From NCBI GenBank assembly GCA_009697815.1, contig WLRQ01000005.1, forward strand, positions 1-64,000: DNA of 64,000 bases, given 5' to 3'. This document shows positions 43,328 through 53,352 of this stretch, one piece after another. Origin of the DNA: Actinomycetota bacterium (GTDB lineage Bacteria > Actinomycetota > Actinomycetes > S36-B12 > CAIYMF01). A program made the translations under genes and the position numbers. The notes under the pieces are model-generated. The model was not told where the DNA came from and made no database searches. It was given only the letters and a program-made list of their open reading frames with translations. Position 1 is the first letter of the stretch, and each line of letters opens with the position of its first letter.

Positions 43328-44196
43328 GTCGCGGACTCCATGACGTAGTCGCCTTCGAGTGTCATCGCAATAACTCTGGCCTCCCCGCGCGCGACGGGCG
43401 CGAGAGCAGCACGCATCTTCATTCGCCACTGCCGGGCGGGCTCACGGCCTTGTGCCCTGATCGCCACGATGTCCATGGGTATGGGCAGAAGGGCCAGTCG
43501 CGCCGTCTTGGGTACCTCGTTGTGGGAGGGCGATGACACGACCGCCCCGAGTGCAGTCCAGTGCCCCCGCGGCAGCGGAACGGCCGCACCAGCGAGGGCG
43601 TCACTCACGCGATCCGAGGCCAGCTCCCAAGACACGAGCATTCGGTCGCTCTCCTCTCCGGAATTGAGCGGGTCGTCCATTCGGCCGTAAAAGTCGATGA
43701 GGTACTCGGCTCCGATCCCTCCGAGTTTGGAGATGTTCAAGCGCGCATTGCGGCGCACAAGCGGATCGAACGTCCACAGGATGCGATCGATATCGCGGGC
43801 CAGTGCCCATGCGCGCTGATGTGCCTTGATTGCGGTACCCACCCCACGATCGGCGGCCGCCGGGATCACGGCCGCGACATGGGAGTGGAGGTGTTCCTTC
43901 CAGCCGTCCACGTCACGACTGCGACCAGGGAACGCCAGGCTCGCGCCGACAAGGCGCCCCTCATCGAAAGCACCCGCGATGTAGCCACCCGCGTGCTCGA
44001 TCGCTCGCATCAAGCTCGACGGCACCTCGGTCGCGCCAGGAATGGTGGGCCAGACGCTGTCCCAGATCTCGCGTGCCGCGTCGAGCTCCTCGTGCTCATG
44101 AAGCGTGCGAACCTCCACCCCCGCACGCTGCGCGAGGTCCTGCGCGGTGTTCGTCGCGGCGGCCACGACGTTGCGGCCAGCGGTCGTGGGAGTCAC
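43324..44196 (-). CDS. GNAT-like acetyltransferase (COG3375-type)
   Basis: EHAGGYIAGAFDEGRLVGASLAFPG...GVGTAIKAHQRAWALARDIDRILWTFDPLVRRNARLNISKLGG; overlaps the racemase/OSBS start (GTGA). Confidence 0.78.
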   Translation of the reverse strand: MTPTTAGRNVVAAATNTAQDLAQRAGVEVRTLHEHEELDAAREIWDSVWPTIPGATEVPSSLMRAIEHAGGYIAGAFDEGRLVGASLAFPGRSRDVDGWKEHLHSHVAAVIPAAADRGVGTAIKAHQRAWALARDIDRILWTFDPLVRRNARLNISKLGGIGAEYLIDFYGRMDDPLNSGEESDRMLVSWELASDRVSDALAGAAVPLPRGHWTALGAVVSSPSHNEVPKTARLALLPIPMDIVAIRAQGREPARQWRMKMRAALAPVARGEARVIAMTLEGDYVMESAT

Positions 44197-44280
44197 AAGG
44201 CCACCGTAGGCCTGCCAGTCCCCCGCCCGCGGCGACTCGCAGTGGTAGCCGCACCCGGCAACAGGTGGGAGACTGATCGG

Positions 44281-45951
44281 ATGACCGACGGCCCTTTGAT
44301 CGTGCAGAGCGACAAGACCCTGCTCCTGGAGATCGATCACCCTCTCAGCGCCGAGTGCCGCCACGCGATCGCCCCGTTCGCAGAACTCGAGCGGGCGCCC
44401 GAGCACATCCACACCTACCGACTCACCCCGCTGGGTTTGTGGAACGCGCGAGCAGCAGGCCAGGACGCCGAGGGCGTCGTCGACGTCCTTCTGCGCTACT
44501 CGCGGTACCCGGTACCCCACGCACTCCTCGTCGATGTTGCCGACACCATGGGCCGCTACGGCAGGCTGCAATTGCAGATGGACCCCGCACACGGGCTGGT
44601 ACTTCACGCGTTCGACAGGGCCGTTCTCGAGGAAGTCCTGCGCAGCAAGAAGGTCGAGCCCCTCGTCGGAGCGCGCATCGATCCCGACACTGTGATCGTT
44701 CACCCCTCCGAGCGCGGTCACATGAAGCAGGTCCTCCTCAAGCTCGGCTGGCCCGCCGAGGATCTCGCCGGCTATGTCGACGGCGAGGCACACGCGATCT
44801 CCCTGCGCGAGGAGGGCTGGGAACTGCGCGGTTACCAGCGCGAAGCGGCCGAGGGGTTCTGGCACGGCGGTTCTGGCGTCGTCGTCCTTCCCTGCGGCGC
44901 TGGAAAGACGATCGTGGGCGCGGCGGCGATGGCCATGGCGGGCGCCACCACTCTGATCCTCGTCACCAACACGGTGTCGGCGCGGCAGTGGCGATCCGAG
45001 CTATTGCGACGCACCACTCTCACCGATGCCGAGATCGGCGAGTACTCCGGCACCATCAAGGACATCCGGCCCGTCACCATCGCGACCTACCAGGTCATGA
45101 CAACCAGACGCAAGGGCCTTTACCAGCACCTCGAACTCTTCGACGCCCGCGACTGGGGGTTGATCCTTTACGACGAGGTCCACCTGCTCCCGGCGCCCAT
45201 CTTCCGTTTCACGGCCGACATTCAGGCGCGGCGGCGTCTCGGCCTGACGGCCACACTCGTTCGTGAGGACGGCCGTGAAGGCGACGTCTTCTCGCTGATC
45301 GGCCCCAAGCGGTATGACGCACCGTGGAAAGACATCGAGGCGCAGGGCTACATCGCGCCCGCGGACTGCGTCGAGGTCCGCGTCACTCTCGATGAACGTG
45401 AGCGCCTCGTCTACGCGACGGCCGAACCAGAGGAGCGCTACCGGCTCGCAGCGTCGACCGACCGCAAGTTCCGCGTCGTGGAGGCACTGATCGCGCGTCA
45501 TCCCGAGGAGCACATCCTCGTGATCGGGCAGTACCTCGACCAGTTGCACGAGATGGGTGAACGACTCGACGCACCGGTGATCACCGGTGAGACTCCGGTG
45601 AAGGAACGCGAGCGGCTCTTCGACGCATTCCGCACCGGCGAGGTGCGCGTCCTCGTCGTCTCGAAGGTCGCCAACTTCTCGATCGACCTGCCCGACGCGG
45701 GGGTCGCGATCCAGATTTCGGGTTCGTTCGGCTCACGACAGGAAGAGGCCCAGCGGCTCGGCCGCGTCCTGCGCCCCAAGGCCGACGGCCGCACCGCCCG
45801 CTTCTACGCCGTCGTCGCCCGCGACACCGTCGACGCCGACTTCGCCGCCCACCGCCAACGCTTCCTCGCCGAACAGGGCTACGCCTACCGCATCATCGAC
45901 GCCAGCGACATCCTCGACGGCACCCCCGACCCCCTCACCCCCACCCCCTAA
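44281..45951 (+). CDS. xpb: DNA repair helicase XPB
   Basis: LRGYQREAAEGFWHGGSGVVVLPCGAGKTIVGAAAMA; LILYDEVHLLPAPIFRFTADIQARRRLGLTATLVREDGREGDVFSLIGPKRYDAPWKDIEAQGYIAPADC; RLGRVLRPK. Confidence 0.95.
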   Translation: MTDGPLIVQSDKTLLLEIDHPLSAECRHAIAPFAELERAPEHIHTYRLTPLGLWNARAAGQDAEGVVDVLLRYSRYPVPHALLVDVADTMGRYGRLQLQMDPAHGLVLHAFDRAVLEEVLRSKKVEPLVGARIDPDTVIVHPSERGHMKQVLLKLGWPAEDLAGYVDGEAHAISLREEGWELRGYQREAAEGFWHGGSGVVVLPCGAGKTIVGAAAMAMAGATTLILVTNTVSARQWRSELLRRTTLTDAEIGEYSGTIKDIRPVTIATYQVMTTRRKGLYQHLELFDARDWGLILYDEVHLLPAPIFRFTADIQARRRLGLTATLVREDGREGDVFSLIGPKRYDAPWKDIEAQGYIAPADCVEVRVTLDERERLVYATAEPEERYRLAASTDRKFRVVEALIARHPEEHILVIGQYLDQLHEMGERLDAPVITGETPVKERERLFDAFRTGEVRVLVVSKVANFSIDLPDAGVAIQISGSFGSRQEEAQRLGRVLRPKADGRTARFYAVVARDTVDADFAAHRQRFLAEQGYAYRIIDASDILDGTPDPLTPTP

Positions 45952-45963
45952 CCCCCTCTTTTT

Positions 45964-46021
45964 TGCGGTGAATGTGCCCTGGGCGGCCCTAGAGGCCGCT
46001 GAAGCTCCCCACTGCGTCGAC
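45964..46021 (+). repeat. Left copy of 58-bp inverted repeat flanking a 1.4 kb segment
   Basis: tgcggtgaatgtgccctgggcggccctagaggccgctgaagctccccactgcgtcgac; 52/58 identical to the reverse complement of 47303..47360. Confidence 0.92.
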
Positions 46022-46190
46022 GGCTACCTCCCCTCGCGAGCCACCCGGCCGTTGCTGGAACTCATCTCCCCTAGCGCCGATCCAGAGCGTCGGCCTTCCC
46101 GACTCCTGTGGCGAGAACCTGACGAAGGCCAGGAGCCTCAGACCCCAGAACTCGTCGAATTTGCTCAACGCCCCGCCACTGTCGTGGCCG

Positions 46191-47054
46191 TCAGACCCGA
46201 GGGAGTAGCGGACGTGTGCGATGCGGGTTGTGACCGGTCGCCGCGAAGAACGCGTCGCGCGCAGCGCCTAGTGATAGCTGGTAGCCCGCGCGGCCCGCAG
46301 ACTCCGCTGCCCGACGCGCGGCCGTCGCTGCGACAACGTCCGCGGCCGTCCTGAAGGCAGCGCGGGCTGCGGCGATGGACGCCTCGAATACCTCCTGGTC
46401 GCCTGTGTCCTTGACGCTCGCCAAATAGATCTCGAGCGCTACATTGATCGCTGCACGCTGGGTGGCGTGTGCCGACGCGGCGCTGATCTTGAAACCGGCG
46501 TTGGCCGCGCGGGTCTGAGCCTTGAACGTCACCTGAGCGGCGCGGACTGACGCTCGGAAAGTGGCCCTCGCTGTCGCCTCGTCAGGCGATGTCGTTGCCG
46601 TGTCGTAAGTGGTGTAGGCCGCGTCGATCGCCATGAGCCAGGCCGCCGTGGCGAGGTCAATCGCGGCTACACGGGCGGCAAGTGGCTCCGCAATAGCCGC
46701 CGCGTAGGCGTCGCCCGCCGCGATGATCAGCGCCGGATCGGTGCTGCTGGCAACCACTGGGGTACGTGCCGCGAGCTCTGAGACGACGATCGGATCATGG
46801 GTGAACGCGAATCGCGCGGCAGCCACCGCAGCGCGGTACCCATCGTTGGCCGCTCGGTAGGCCAGCGCGAACGCAATCCGGGCTGGCTGCTCGGCCGGGT
46901 TGGCGGCAGAGTGCCAGCCTTGGGCGCTCACAAGCGCCAGCCTCGGGGGTTGACCGGTGCGGGCCTGAGATGGCCCCACTGTAGGCAGCGCAATGAGAAG
47001 GGTCAGGCCTGCGGTGGCCCCTGCAACGACCGTCCGACGAATGCTGACGCGCAC
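46191..47054 (-). CDS. Ala-rich secreted helical protein of unknown function
   Basis: Signal peptide (RRTVVAGATAGLTLLIALPTVGPSQA) then about 30% Ala with repeated aromatic/basic helices (ARATFRASVRAAQVTFKAQTRAANAGFKISAASA). Confidence 0.65.
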   Translation of the reverse strand: MRVSIRRTVVAGATAGLTLLIALPTVGPSQARTGQPPRLALVSAQGWHSAANPAEQPARIAFALAYRAANDGYRAAVAAARFAFTHDPIVVSELAARTPVVASSTDPALIIAAGDAYAAAIAEPLAARVAAIDLATAAWLMAIDAAYTTYDTATTSPDEATARATFRASVRAAQVTFKAQTRAANAGFKISAASAHATQRAAINVALEIYLASVKDTGDQEVFEASIAAARAAFRTAADVVAATAARRAAESAGRAGYQLSLGAARDAFFAATGHNPHRTRPLLPRV

Positions 47055-47302
47055 GTGTTCCTCCGAGACTCACAGGCACGACCCCGTGGGCGCGCCATCA
47101 GTCAGGAATCTCGGCGATGCAGGAACCCAACTCACGTCAGAACAAGGAAATCGAACCCATCCGGAGCACCCCCGCGATGAACCTCGGCTATCTCGTGGAC
47201 GAAGTGCCGACGTCGACGCCCCCGGGGTCACCCGCCGTTGGCATGCTCGCCCCGACAGCCATCCACAGTTCCGCACATCACCGCCTCCTGACCCAAGAGC
47301 CT

Positions 47303-47360
47303 GTGGACGCAGAGGGGAAGTTCAGCGGCCTCTAAGGCCGCCCAGGGCACATTGACCGCA
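47303..47360 (-). repeat. Right copy of 58-bp inverted repeat
   Basis: Reverse complement tgcggtcaatgtgccctgggcggccttagaggccgctgaacttcccctctgcgtccac pairs with 45964..46021. Confidence 0.92.
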
Positions 47361-47376
47361 GATGGGGGGGACGACG

Positions 47377-47406
47377 AAGGCCCGGGACCATGTGGTCCCG
47401 GGCCTT
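47377..47406 (-). terminator. groEL terminator
   Basis: aaggcccgggacca-tg-tggtcccgggcctt, 14-bp perfect arms, downstream of groEL. Confidence 0.8.
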
Positions 47407-47459
47407 GGTCGTGACGTGATCAGCGCGCTGTGTGGGTCACACGGCGCTCAGGTGCGCGA

Positions 47460-49241
<1,782 letters not shown>

Positions 49242-49256
49242 TCACTCACCTAGGTC

Positions 49257-49301
49257 GAGTGCTAACGACCATTGTTGGCACTCTCGGGGTCCGAGTGCAA
49301 G
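49257..49301 (-). promoter_or_regulatory. CIRCE (HrcA) operator with an additional half-site
   Basis: Minus strand: CTTGCACTC-N9-GAGTGCCAA-N9-TTAGCACTC. Confidence 0.88.
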
Positions 49302-49383
49302 CCGGGTCACCAGGAAGGTGGCCTTCGGAGGCGCTCTGTCCGACGCCGCGCAACCCTGGCAGGCGCGGGTCCACAATGAAGAC

Positions 49384-49725
49384 ATGAGCACAGATGAGCG
49401 CGACGACGATGGTACGGGCATGGCCCACGAGGCCTATGGGAAGCCCGCGTATCACGGCCGCGGGCAGGCAGGCGACGAGGTTGCCGACGCTCTCACAGCA
49501 GATCTGACCGAGAAATTTGGGTCAGATGACCCAGCAGCCTCCTATGAGCCTCACCGTCGTGGCGTCCGCGAGGGTGTCGTCGGCCGCCTGATCGAGGACC
49601 ACGACGCCCTCGACAGCGAGCACGACGACGTCACCGCCACAGACTCCGGAGATGACGAGGACCTCAGCGCCGAAGAGGCGGCTCTGCACTACGTCGACCC
49701 CGACAACGACCCCATCCCGGAGTAG
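49384..49725 (+). CDS. Acidic hypothetical protein
   Basis: MSTDERDDDGTGMAHEAYGKPAYHGRGQAGDEVADALTADLTEKFG...; Asp/Glu-rich. Confidence 0.6.
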   Translation: MSTDERDDDGTGMAHEAYGKPAYHGRGQAGDEVADALTADLTEKFGSDDPAASYEPHRRGVREGVVGRLIEDHDALDSEHDDVTATDSGDDEDLSAEEAALHYVDPDNDPIPE

Positions 49726-49800
49726 TCCTCGGCACAGGGCGGCCGCCGCGCGGCCGCCTGGAGGAGTCGGCCGCCTGGACGAGCCGGCCGCCGGAGAGAG

Positions 49801-50082
49801 TCAGCCGCCCGCGACGGCGGGGATGATCGAGACGTGGGCACCGGGCTTGACGGGGGTCGCGAGGCCATCGGTGAACCGGACGTCCTCGTCGTCGACGTAG
49901 ATATTGACGAATCTGCGCAACGTGCCGGCATCGTCAAGTACACGGGCCGCAATTCCGGGCGCGGCCAGTTCGAGCGCCGTCAGAACGCCAGCGAGGGTGT
50001 CCTCGCCAGGCTCGATCGTGACCTCGGATGCCCCTCCGGTGTAGGGACGCAGGATCGTCGGAATGCGCACGGACACGCTCAT
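49801..50082 (-). CDS. MoaD/ThiS family sulfur-carrier-like protein
   Basis: MSVSVRIPTILRPYTGGASEVTIEPGEDTLAGVLTALE...VNIYVDDEDVRFTDGLATPVKPGAHVSIIPAVAGG; C-terminal GG. Confidence 0.92.
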   Translation of the reverse strand: MSVSVRIPTILRPYTGGASEVTIEPGEDTLAGVLTALELAAPGIAARVLDDAGTLRRFVNIYVDDEDVRFTDGLATPVKPGAHVSIIPAVAGG

Positions 50083-50109
50083 GTGCTTGCCTCTCAGTGG
50101 CGTGGATCG

Positions 50110-50165
50110 CAGATCAGGTCGGGCAGATCAGGTCGGCAGATCAGGTTGGGCAGATCAGGTCGGGC
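50110..50165. repeat. Four tandem copies of a 13-14 nt unit (cagatcaggtcggg)
   Basis: cagatcaggtcggg cagatcaggtcgg cagatcaggttggg cagatcaggtcggg between thrC and the MoaD/ThiS gene. Confidence 0.9.
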
Positions 50166-50196
50166 AACGCCAGAAGGCCCTGGACGCGGTCGGCCA

Positions 50197-51552
50197 TCAG
50201 GAGCCGGCGCTGGCGGCCGAGGCGGCGCGAGCCGCGAGGATCTCGGTGACCCGGTCGACATCCGGCGGGATCGTCGCCGTGACACCGACAACGTTGCTGA
50301 TGGCGTCGAGCGTCTTGAGGCCGTCTCCGGTGTTGAGGATGACGGTCTCGGCCGCGGGGTCGAGGGCGCCGGAGGCGATCAGCTTGCGCAGTGTCGCGAC
50401 GGTGACACCACCGGCAGTCTCGGCGAAGATGCCTTCAGTCTCAGCGAGGAGTCGGATCCCCTCGACGACCTCAGCATCAGTGACATCCTCGATGGATCCG
50501 CCGGTGCGGCGCACAACATCGAGGGCGTAGGGCCCGTCGGCGGGGTTGCCGATCGCGAGCGACTTCGCAATGGTGTCGGGCCGCACAGGGCGCACGACGT
50601 CTTGTCCGGCGCGGAAGGCCTGCGCAACCGGCGAGCAGCCCGTTGCCTGGGCCCCGAAGACCTTGTACGCGGTGTCCTCGATGAGGCCGAGCGAGATGAA
50701 CTCGCGAAAAGCCTTGTCAACCTTGGTGAGGAGCGACCCGGAGGCAATGGGAGCGACGACCTGCTGTGGCAGACGCCAGCCGAGCTGCTCGGCGATCTCG
50801 TAGCCGACGGTCTTGGATCCCTCGGCGTAGTAGGGCCGCAGATTGACGTTGACGAATCCCCAGTCCTCGGTGAGCGGGTCGCCGACGAGCTCGGAACACA
50901 GGCGGTTGACGTCGTCGTAGTTGCCGTCCACGGCGAGCAGAATGCCGCCGTAAGCCGCGGTCGAGAGGACCTTGCCGGCCTCGAGGTCGCTCGGGATGAC
51001 CACGACGGAGTGCTGGCCCGCCCGCGCCGCGGCCGCCGCGACCGCGTTCGCTAGGTTGCCGGTCGAGGCGCACGCGATCGTCGAGAGACCGAGACGGCGG
51101 GCCGCGCTCTGCGCCACCGCAACCACGCGGTCCTTGAAGGAGTGCGTGGGGTTGCCGCTGTCATCCTTGACCCACAGGGTGCCCGTCATCCCCAGTGCGC
51201 GAGCAAGGTTGTCGGCGCGCACGAGCCTGGTGAAGCCGGGGTTGAGATTGGGCTCATCGCCCGCGTAAGCGGCCACGGGGAGCAGACACGAGTAGCGCCA
51301 GATCGACGGGGGGCCGGCCTCAATGCGTTCGCGCGTGACATCAACGAAGTCATACCCGACCTCAAGGGGGCCGAAACATTCCTCGCACGCATATGCGGCG
51401 CCGAGTGCGTAGGACGATCCGCACTCCCGACAGGTCAATCGTGACGCAGGACCGAAGCCCGGGCTTCCAGCCGCAGACGGGGGCACCACAGGGTCGCCGC
51501 CGGGCGCGCCAGCATCGGGGGTGGAACTGGGGGTGACGTAGGACGTCGACAT
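50197..51552 (-). CDS. thrC: Threonine synthase with N-terminal Cys-rich segment
   Basis: LTCRECGSSYALGAAYACEECFGPLEVGYDF; WVKDDSGNPTHSFKDRVVAVA; CASTGNLANAVAAAAARAG; LNTGDGLKTLDAI. Confidence 0.95.
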   Translation of the reverse strand: MSTSYVTPSSTPDAGAPGGDPVVPPSAAGSPGFGPASRLTCRECGSSYALGAAYACEECFGPLEVGYDFVDVTRERIEAGPPSIWRYSCLLPVAAYAGDEPNLNPGFTRLVRADNLARALGMTGTLWVKDDSGNPTHSFKDRVVAVAQSAARRLGLSTIACASTGNLANAVAAAAARAGQHSVVVIPSDLEAGKVLSTAAYGGILLAVDGNYDDVNRLCSELVGDPLTEDWGFVNVNLRPYYAEGSKTVGYEIAEQLGWRLPQQVVAPIASGSLLTKVDKAFREFISLGLIEDTAYKVFGAQATGCSPVAQAFRAGQDVVRPVRPDTIAKSLAIGNPADGPYALDVVRRTGGSIEDVTDAEVVEGIRLLAETEGIFAETAGGVTVATLRKLIASGALDPAAETVILNTGDGLKTLDAISNVVGVTATIPPDVDRVTEILAARAASAASAGS

Positions 51553-51569
51553 GACGTGAGCCCTTTCTC

Positions 51570-51717
51570 CTCATCTTTCCGAATCGGCCCACTGGCCGTC
51601 GGACGGAGTTGGCACCTTCTCCGGATGTCCTCGAGTGACGGTCGTGCTGTCTCTCGAGAGGTTCCGGATGGTTGCCGGGGCTTCACAGGGCCGTGTCCCT
51701 CTGCCCCTCTGGATGAG
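51570..51717 (-). promoter_or_regulatory. SAM-I (S-box) riboswitch upstream of thrC
   Basis: Minus strand: CTCATCCAGAGGGGCAGAGGGACACGGCCCTGTGAAGCCCCGGCAACC...AAGGTGCCAACTCCGTCCGAC...GGAAAGATGAG; P1 closed by CTCATC/GATGAG. Confidence 0.92.
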
Positions 51718-51890
51718 CGGTATTTAGTTGTGCCAGACCTTGCGGGCCGGACGCGAAGCAGGCCGATTCCTAGTGCTGGGAGGCGGACACCGTTTCGGTG
51801 GGCCAGACTGTACGCGAGTCTCGGCCCGCGGAAACCCGCCAGTCCGGATTCTGAGACGATGAATCCAGCAATCCGAACAAGCCTCAGGGG

Positions 51891-52880
51891 GTGGATCACG
51901 TGCACGAGAGCGCAGCAGCGTGGTTCGAACGGCGCACGACCTCAGCAGAGGACTGGCCCATCGACCTCCTCATGGCGCTGAAGGGCGCCACCCGAGTGAG
52001 TGTCGTGCTTCCGGCGCTGAATGAGGAAGCAACCGTCGGTCGCATCGTGGAGTCGATCAGACTCAGTCTCGGATCGGGAGCCCCGACATCACGCCGCCTC
52101 GTCGACGAGCTGGTGGTTCTCGACTCGGGCTCCAGCGACCGCACCGGCGACGTAGCCCGTCGGGCCGGCGCGACCGTGGTGCACCGCGACGACGTCCTGC
52201 CCCACCTGCCCGCAGTCCGGGGCAAGGGTGAGGCGATGTGGCGCTCTCTGGCAGCCACCACCGGCGAACTCGTGGTGTTCATCGACGCCGATCTCCAGTC
52301 GTTCACACCGAGGTACATCACCGGGTTGCTTGGTCCACTGCTCGCCGACGACGCTGTCCATCTCGTCAAGGCTGTTTACGAACGGCCCCTGATCGAGGGC
52401 TCTACGGTGGTCAGCGCCGGAGGCGGCCGGGTCACCGAGCTCCTCGCCCGTCCGCTGCTTAATGCTCTCTGGCCCGAGCTTGCCGGCGTCGTGCAGCCGC
52501 TCGCGGGCGAATACGCCGCTCGGCGCTCACTGCTCGAGCAGGTGCCGTTCCCCTGCGGGTACGGCGTTGAGATCGCCCTGCTCGTCGACACCTTGGACTT
52601 GCTGGGCCTCGACGCGATCGCCCAAGTAGACCTCGGCGTGCGCGTGCACCGCCATCACGACGAGCTCCGGCTCGGTCGGATGGCCGCGGAGATCCTGCGC
52701 ACCGCGCTGCACCGTCGCGCCCGTCGCGGAGACCTTGTCGAGCTCGGCGCGCTGGGCAGCACGATCACGCAGTTCGATCGCGCGACCACCGGGTTCTCGC
52801 ACCACACCCACGACGTGGCCGGCCTCGAACGGCCCCCCATGTCCACCGTCGCTGAGTACGCCGGCCGGATCTCGCACTAA
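51891..52880 (+). CDS. gpgS: Glucosyl-3-phosphoglycerate synthase
   Basis: RVSVVLPALNEEATVGRIV; ELVVLDSGSSDRTGDVARRAGATV; GELVVFIDADLQSFTPRYITGLLGPLL; QPLAGEYAARRSLLEQVPFPCGYGVEIALL. Confidence 0.93.
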   Translation: MDHVHESAAAWFERRTTSAEDWPIDLLMALKGATRVSVVLPALNEEATVGRIVESIRLSLGSGAPTSRRLVDELVVLDSGSSDRTGDVARRAGATVVHRDDVLPHLPAVRGKGEAMWRSLAATTGELVVFIDADLQSFTPRYITGLLGPLLADDAVHLVKAVYERPLIEGSTVVSAGGGRVTELLARPLLNALWPELAGVVQPLAGEYAARRSLLEQVPFPCGYGVEIALLVDTLDLLGLDAIAQVDLGVRVHRHHDELRLGRMAAEILRTALHRRARRGDLVELGALGSTITQFDRATTGFSHHTHDVAGLERPPMSTVAEYAGRISH

Positions 52881-52914
52881 CCCTGTCTTCGCGGCATCCT
52901 CAGGTCTCACGAGC

Positions 52915-53352
52915 ATGTCCTTCGCACTCCGCGTTCGACAGATCATCAACGCCCTCAACCTCTCGACGGTCCTCGGGCTCATCGTGGCGAAGTCGCTCGG
53001 CGCCAGCCTGCACCGCGGGCCCGACGGGCTGGTGATTGCCACTGGCGCGCGCGGATCATTCCCACGCGCGTCGGCCTTCACGATCGGCAACGTCATCGTG
53101 GCCCGTGGGTCGCTGCCCGGTTCGGATCTGCAGCGACACGAGGCCCGTCACTCATCTCAGTGGGCTTGCTGTGTTGTTGCCTTCCTACCGCTGTACATGA
53201 TGGCCTCGGTGTGGTCGTACTTCCGAGCCGGAAACCACTTCAGCCACAACGTGTTCGAGCGACGGGCCGGCCTGGCGGAGGGGGGCTACCCCGAACCACC
53301 GGGTAGTGGCCCGCGCCGGCGCGGCGGGACAGGTCAGGCAGGCGGCGGGTAG
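52915..53352 (+). CDS. Hypothetical membrane-associated protein
   Basis: Full-length ORF with one clear hydrophobic segment (CCVVAFLPLYMMASVWSYF). Confidence 0.6.
   Translation: MSFALRVRQIINALNLSTVLGLIVAKSLGASLHRGPDGLVIATGARGSFPRASAFTIGNVIVARGSLPGSDLQRHEARHSSQWACCVVAFLPLYMMASVWSYFRAGNHFSHNVFERRAGLAEGGYPEPPGSGPRRRGGTGQAGGG

Noticed and set aside
41066-43348. 760-aa plus-strand ORF overlapping the WYL-helicase end and the OSBS/racemase gene
   Set aside because: Shadow frame of two convincing genes.
45964-47360. Complete insertion sequence
   Set aside because: Inverted ends are real, but no transposase-like ORF and no convincing target-site duplication could be seen, so it is reported only as a repeat-bounded segment.
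50110-50165. Possible CRISPR-like array
   Set aside because: Units are 13-14 nt and contiguous with no unique spacers; no cas genes.
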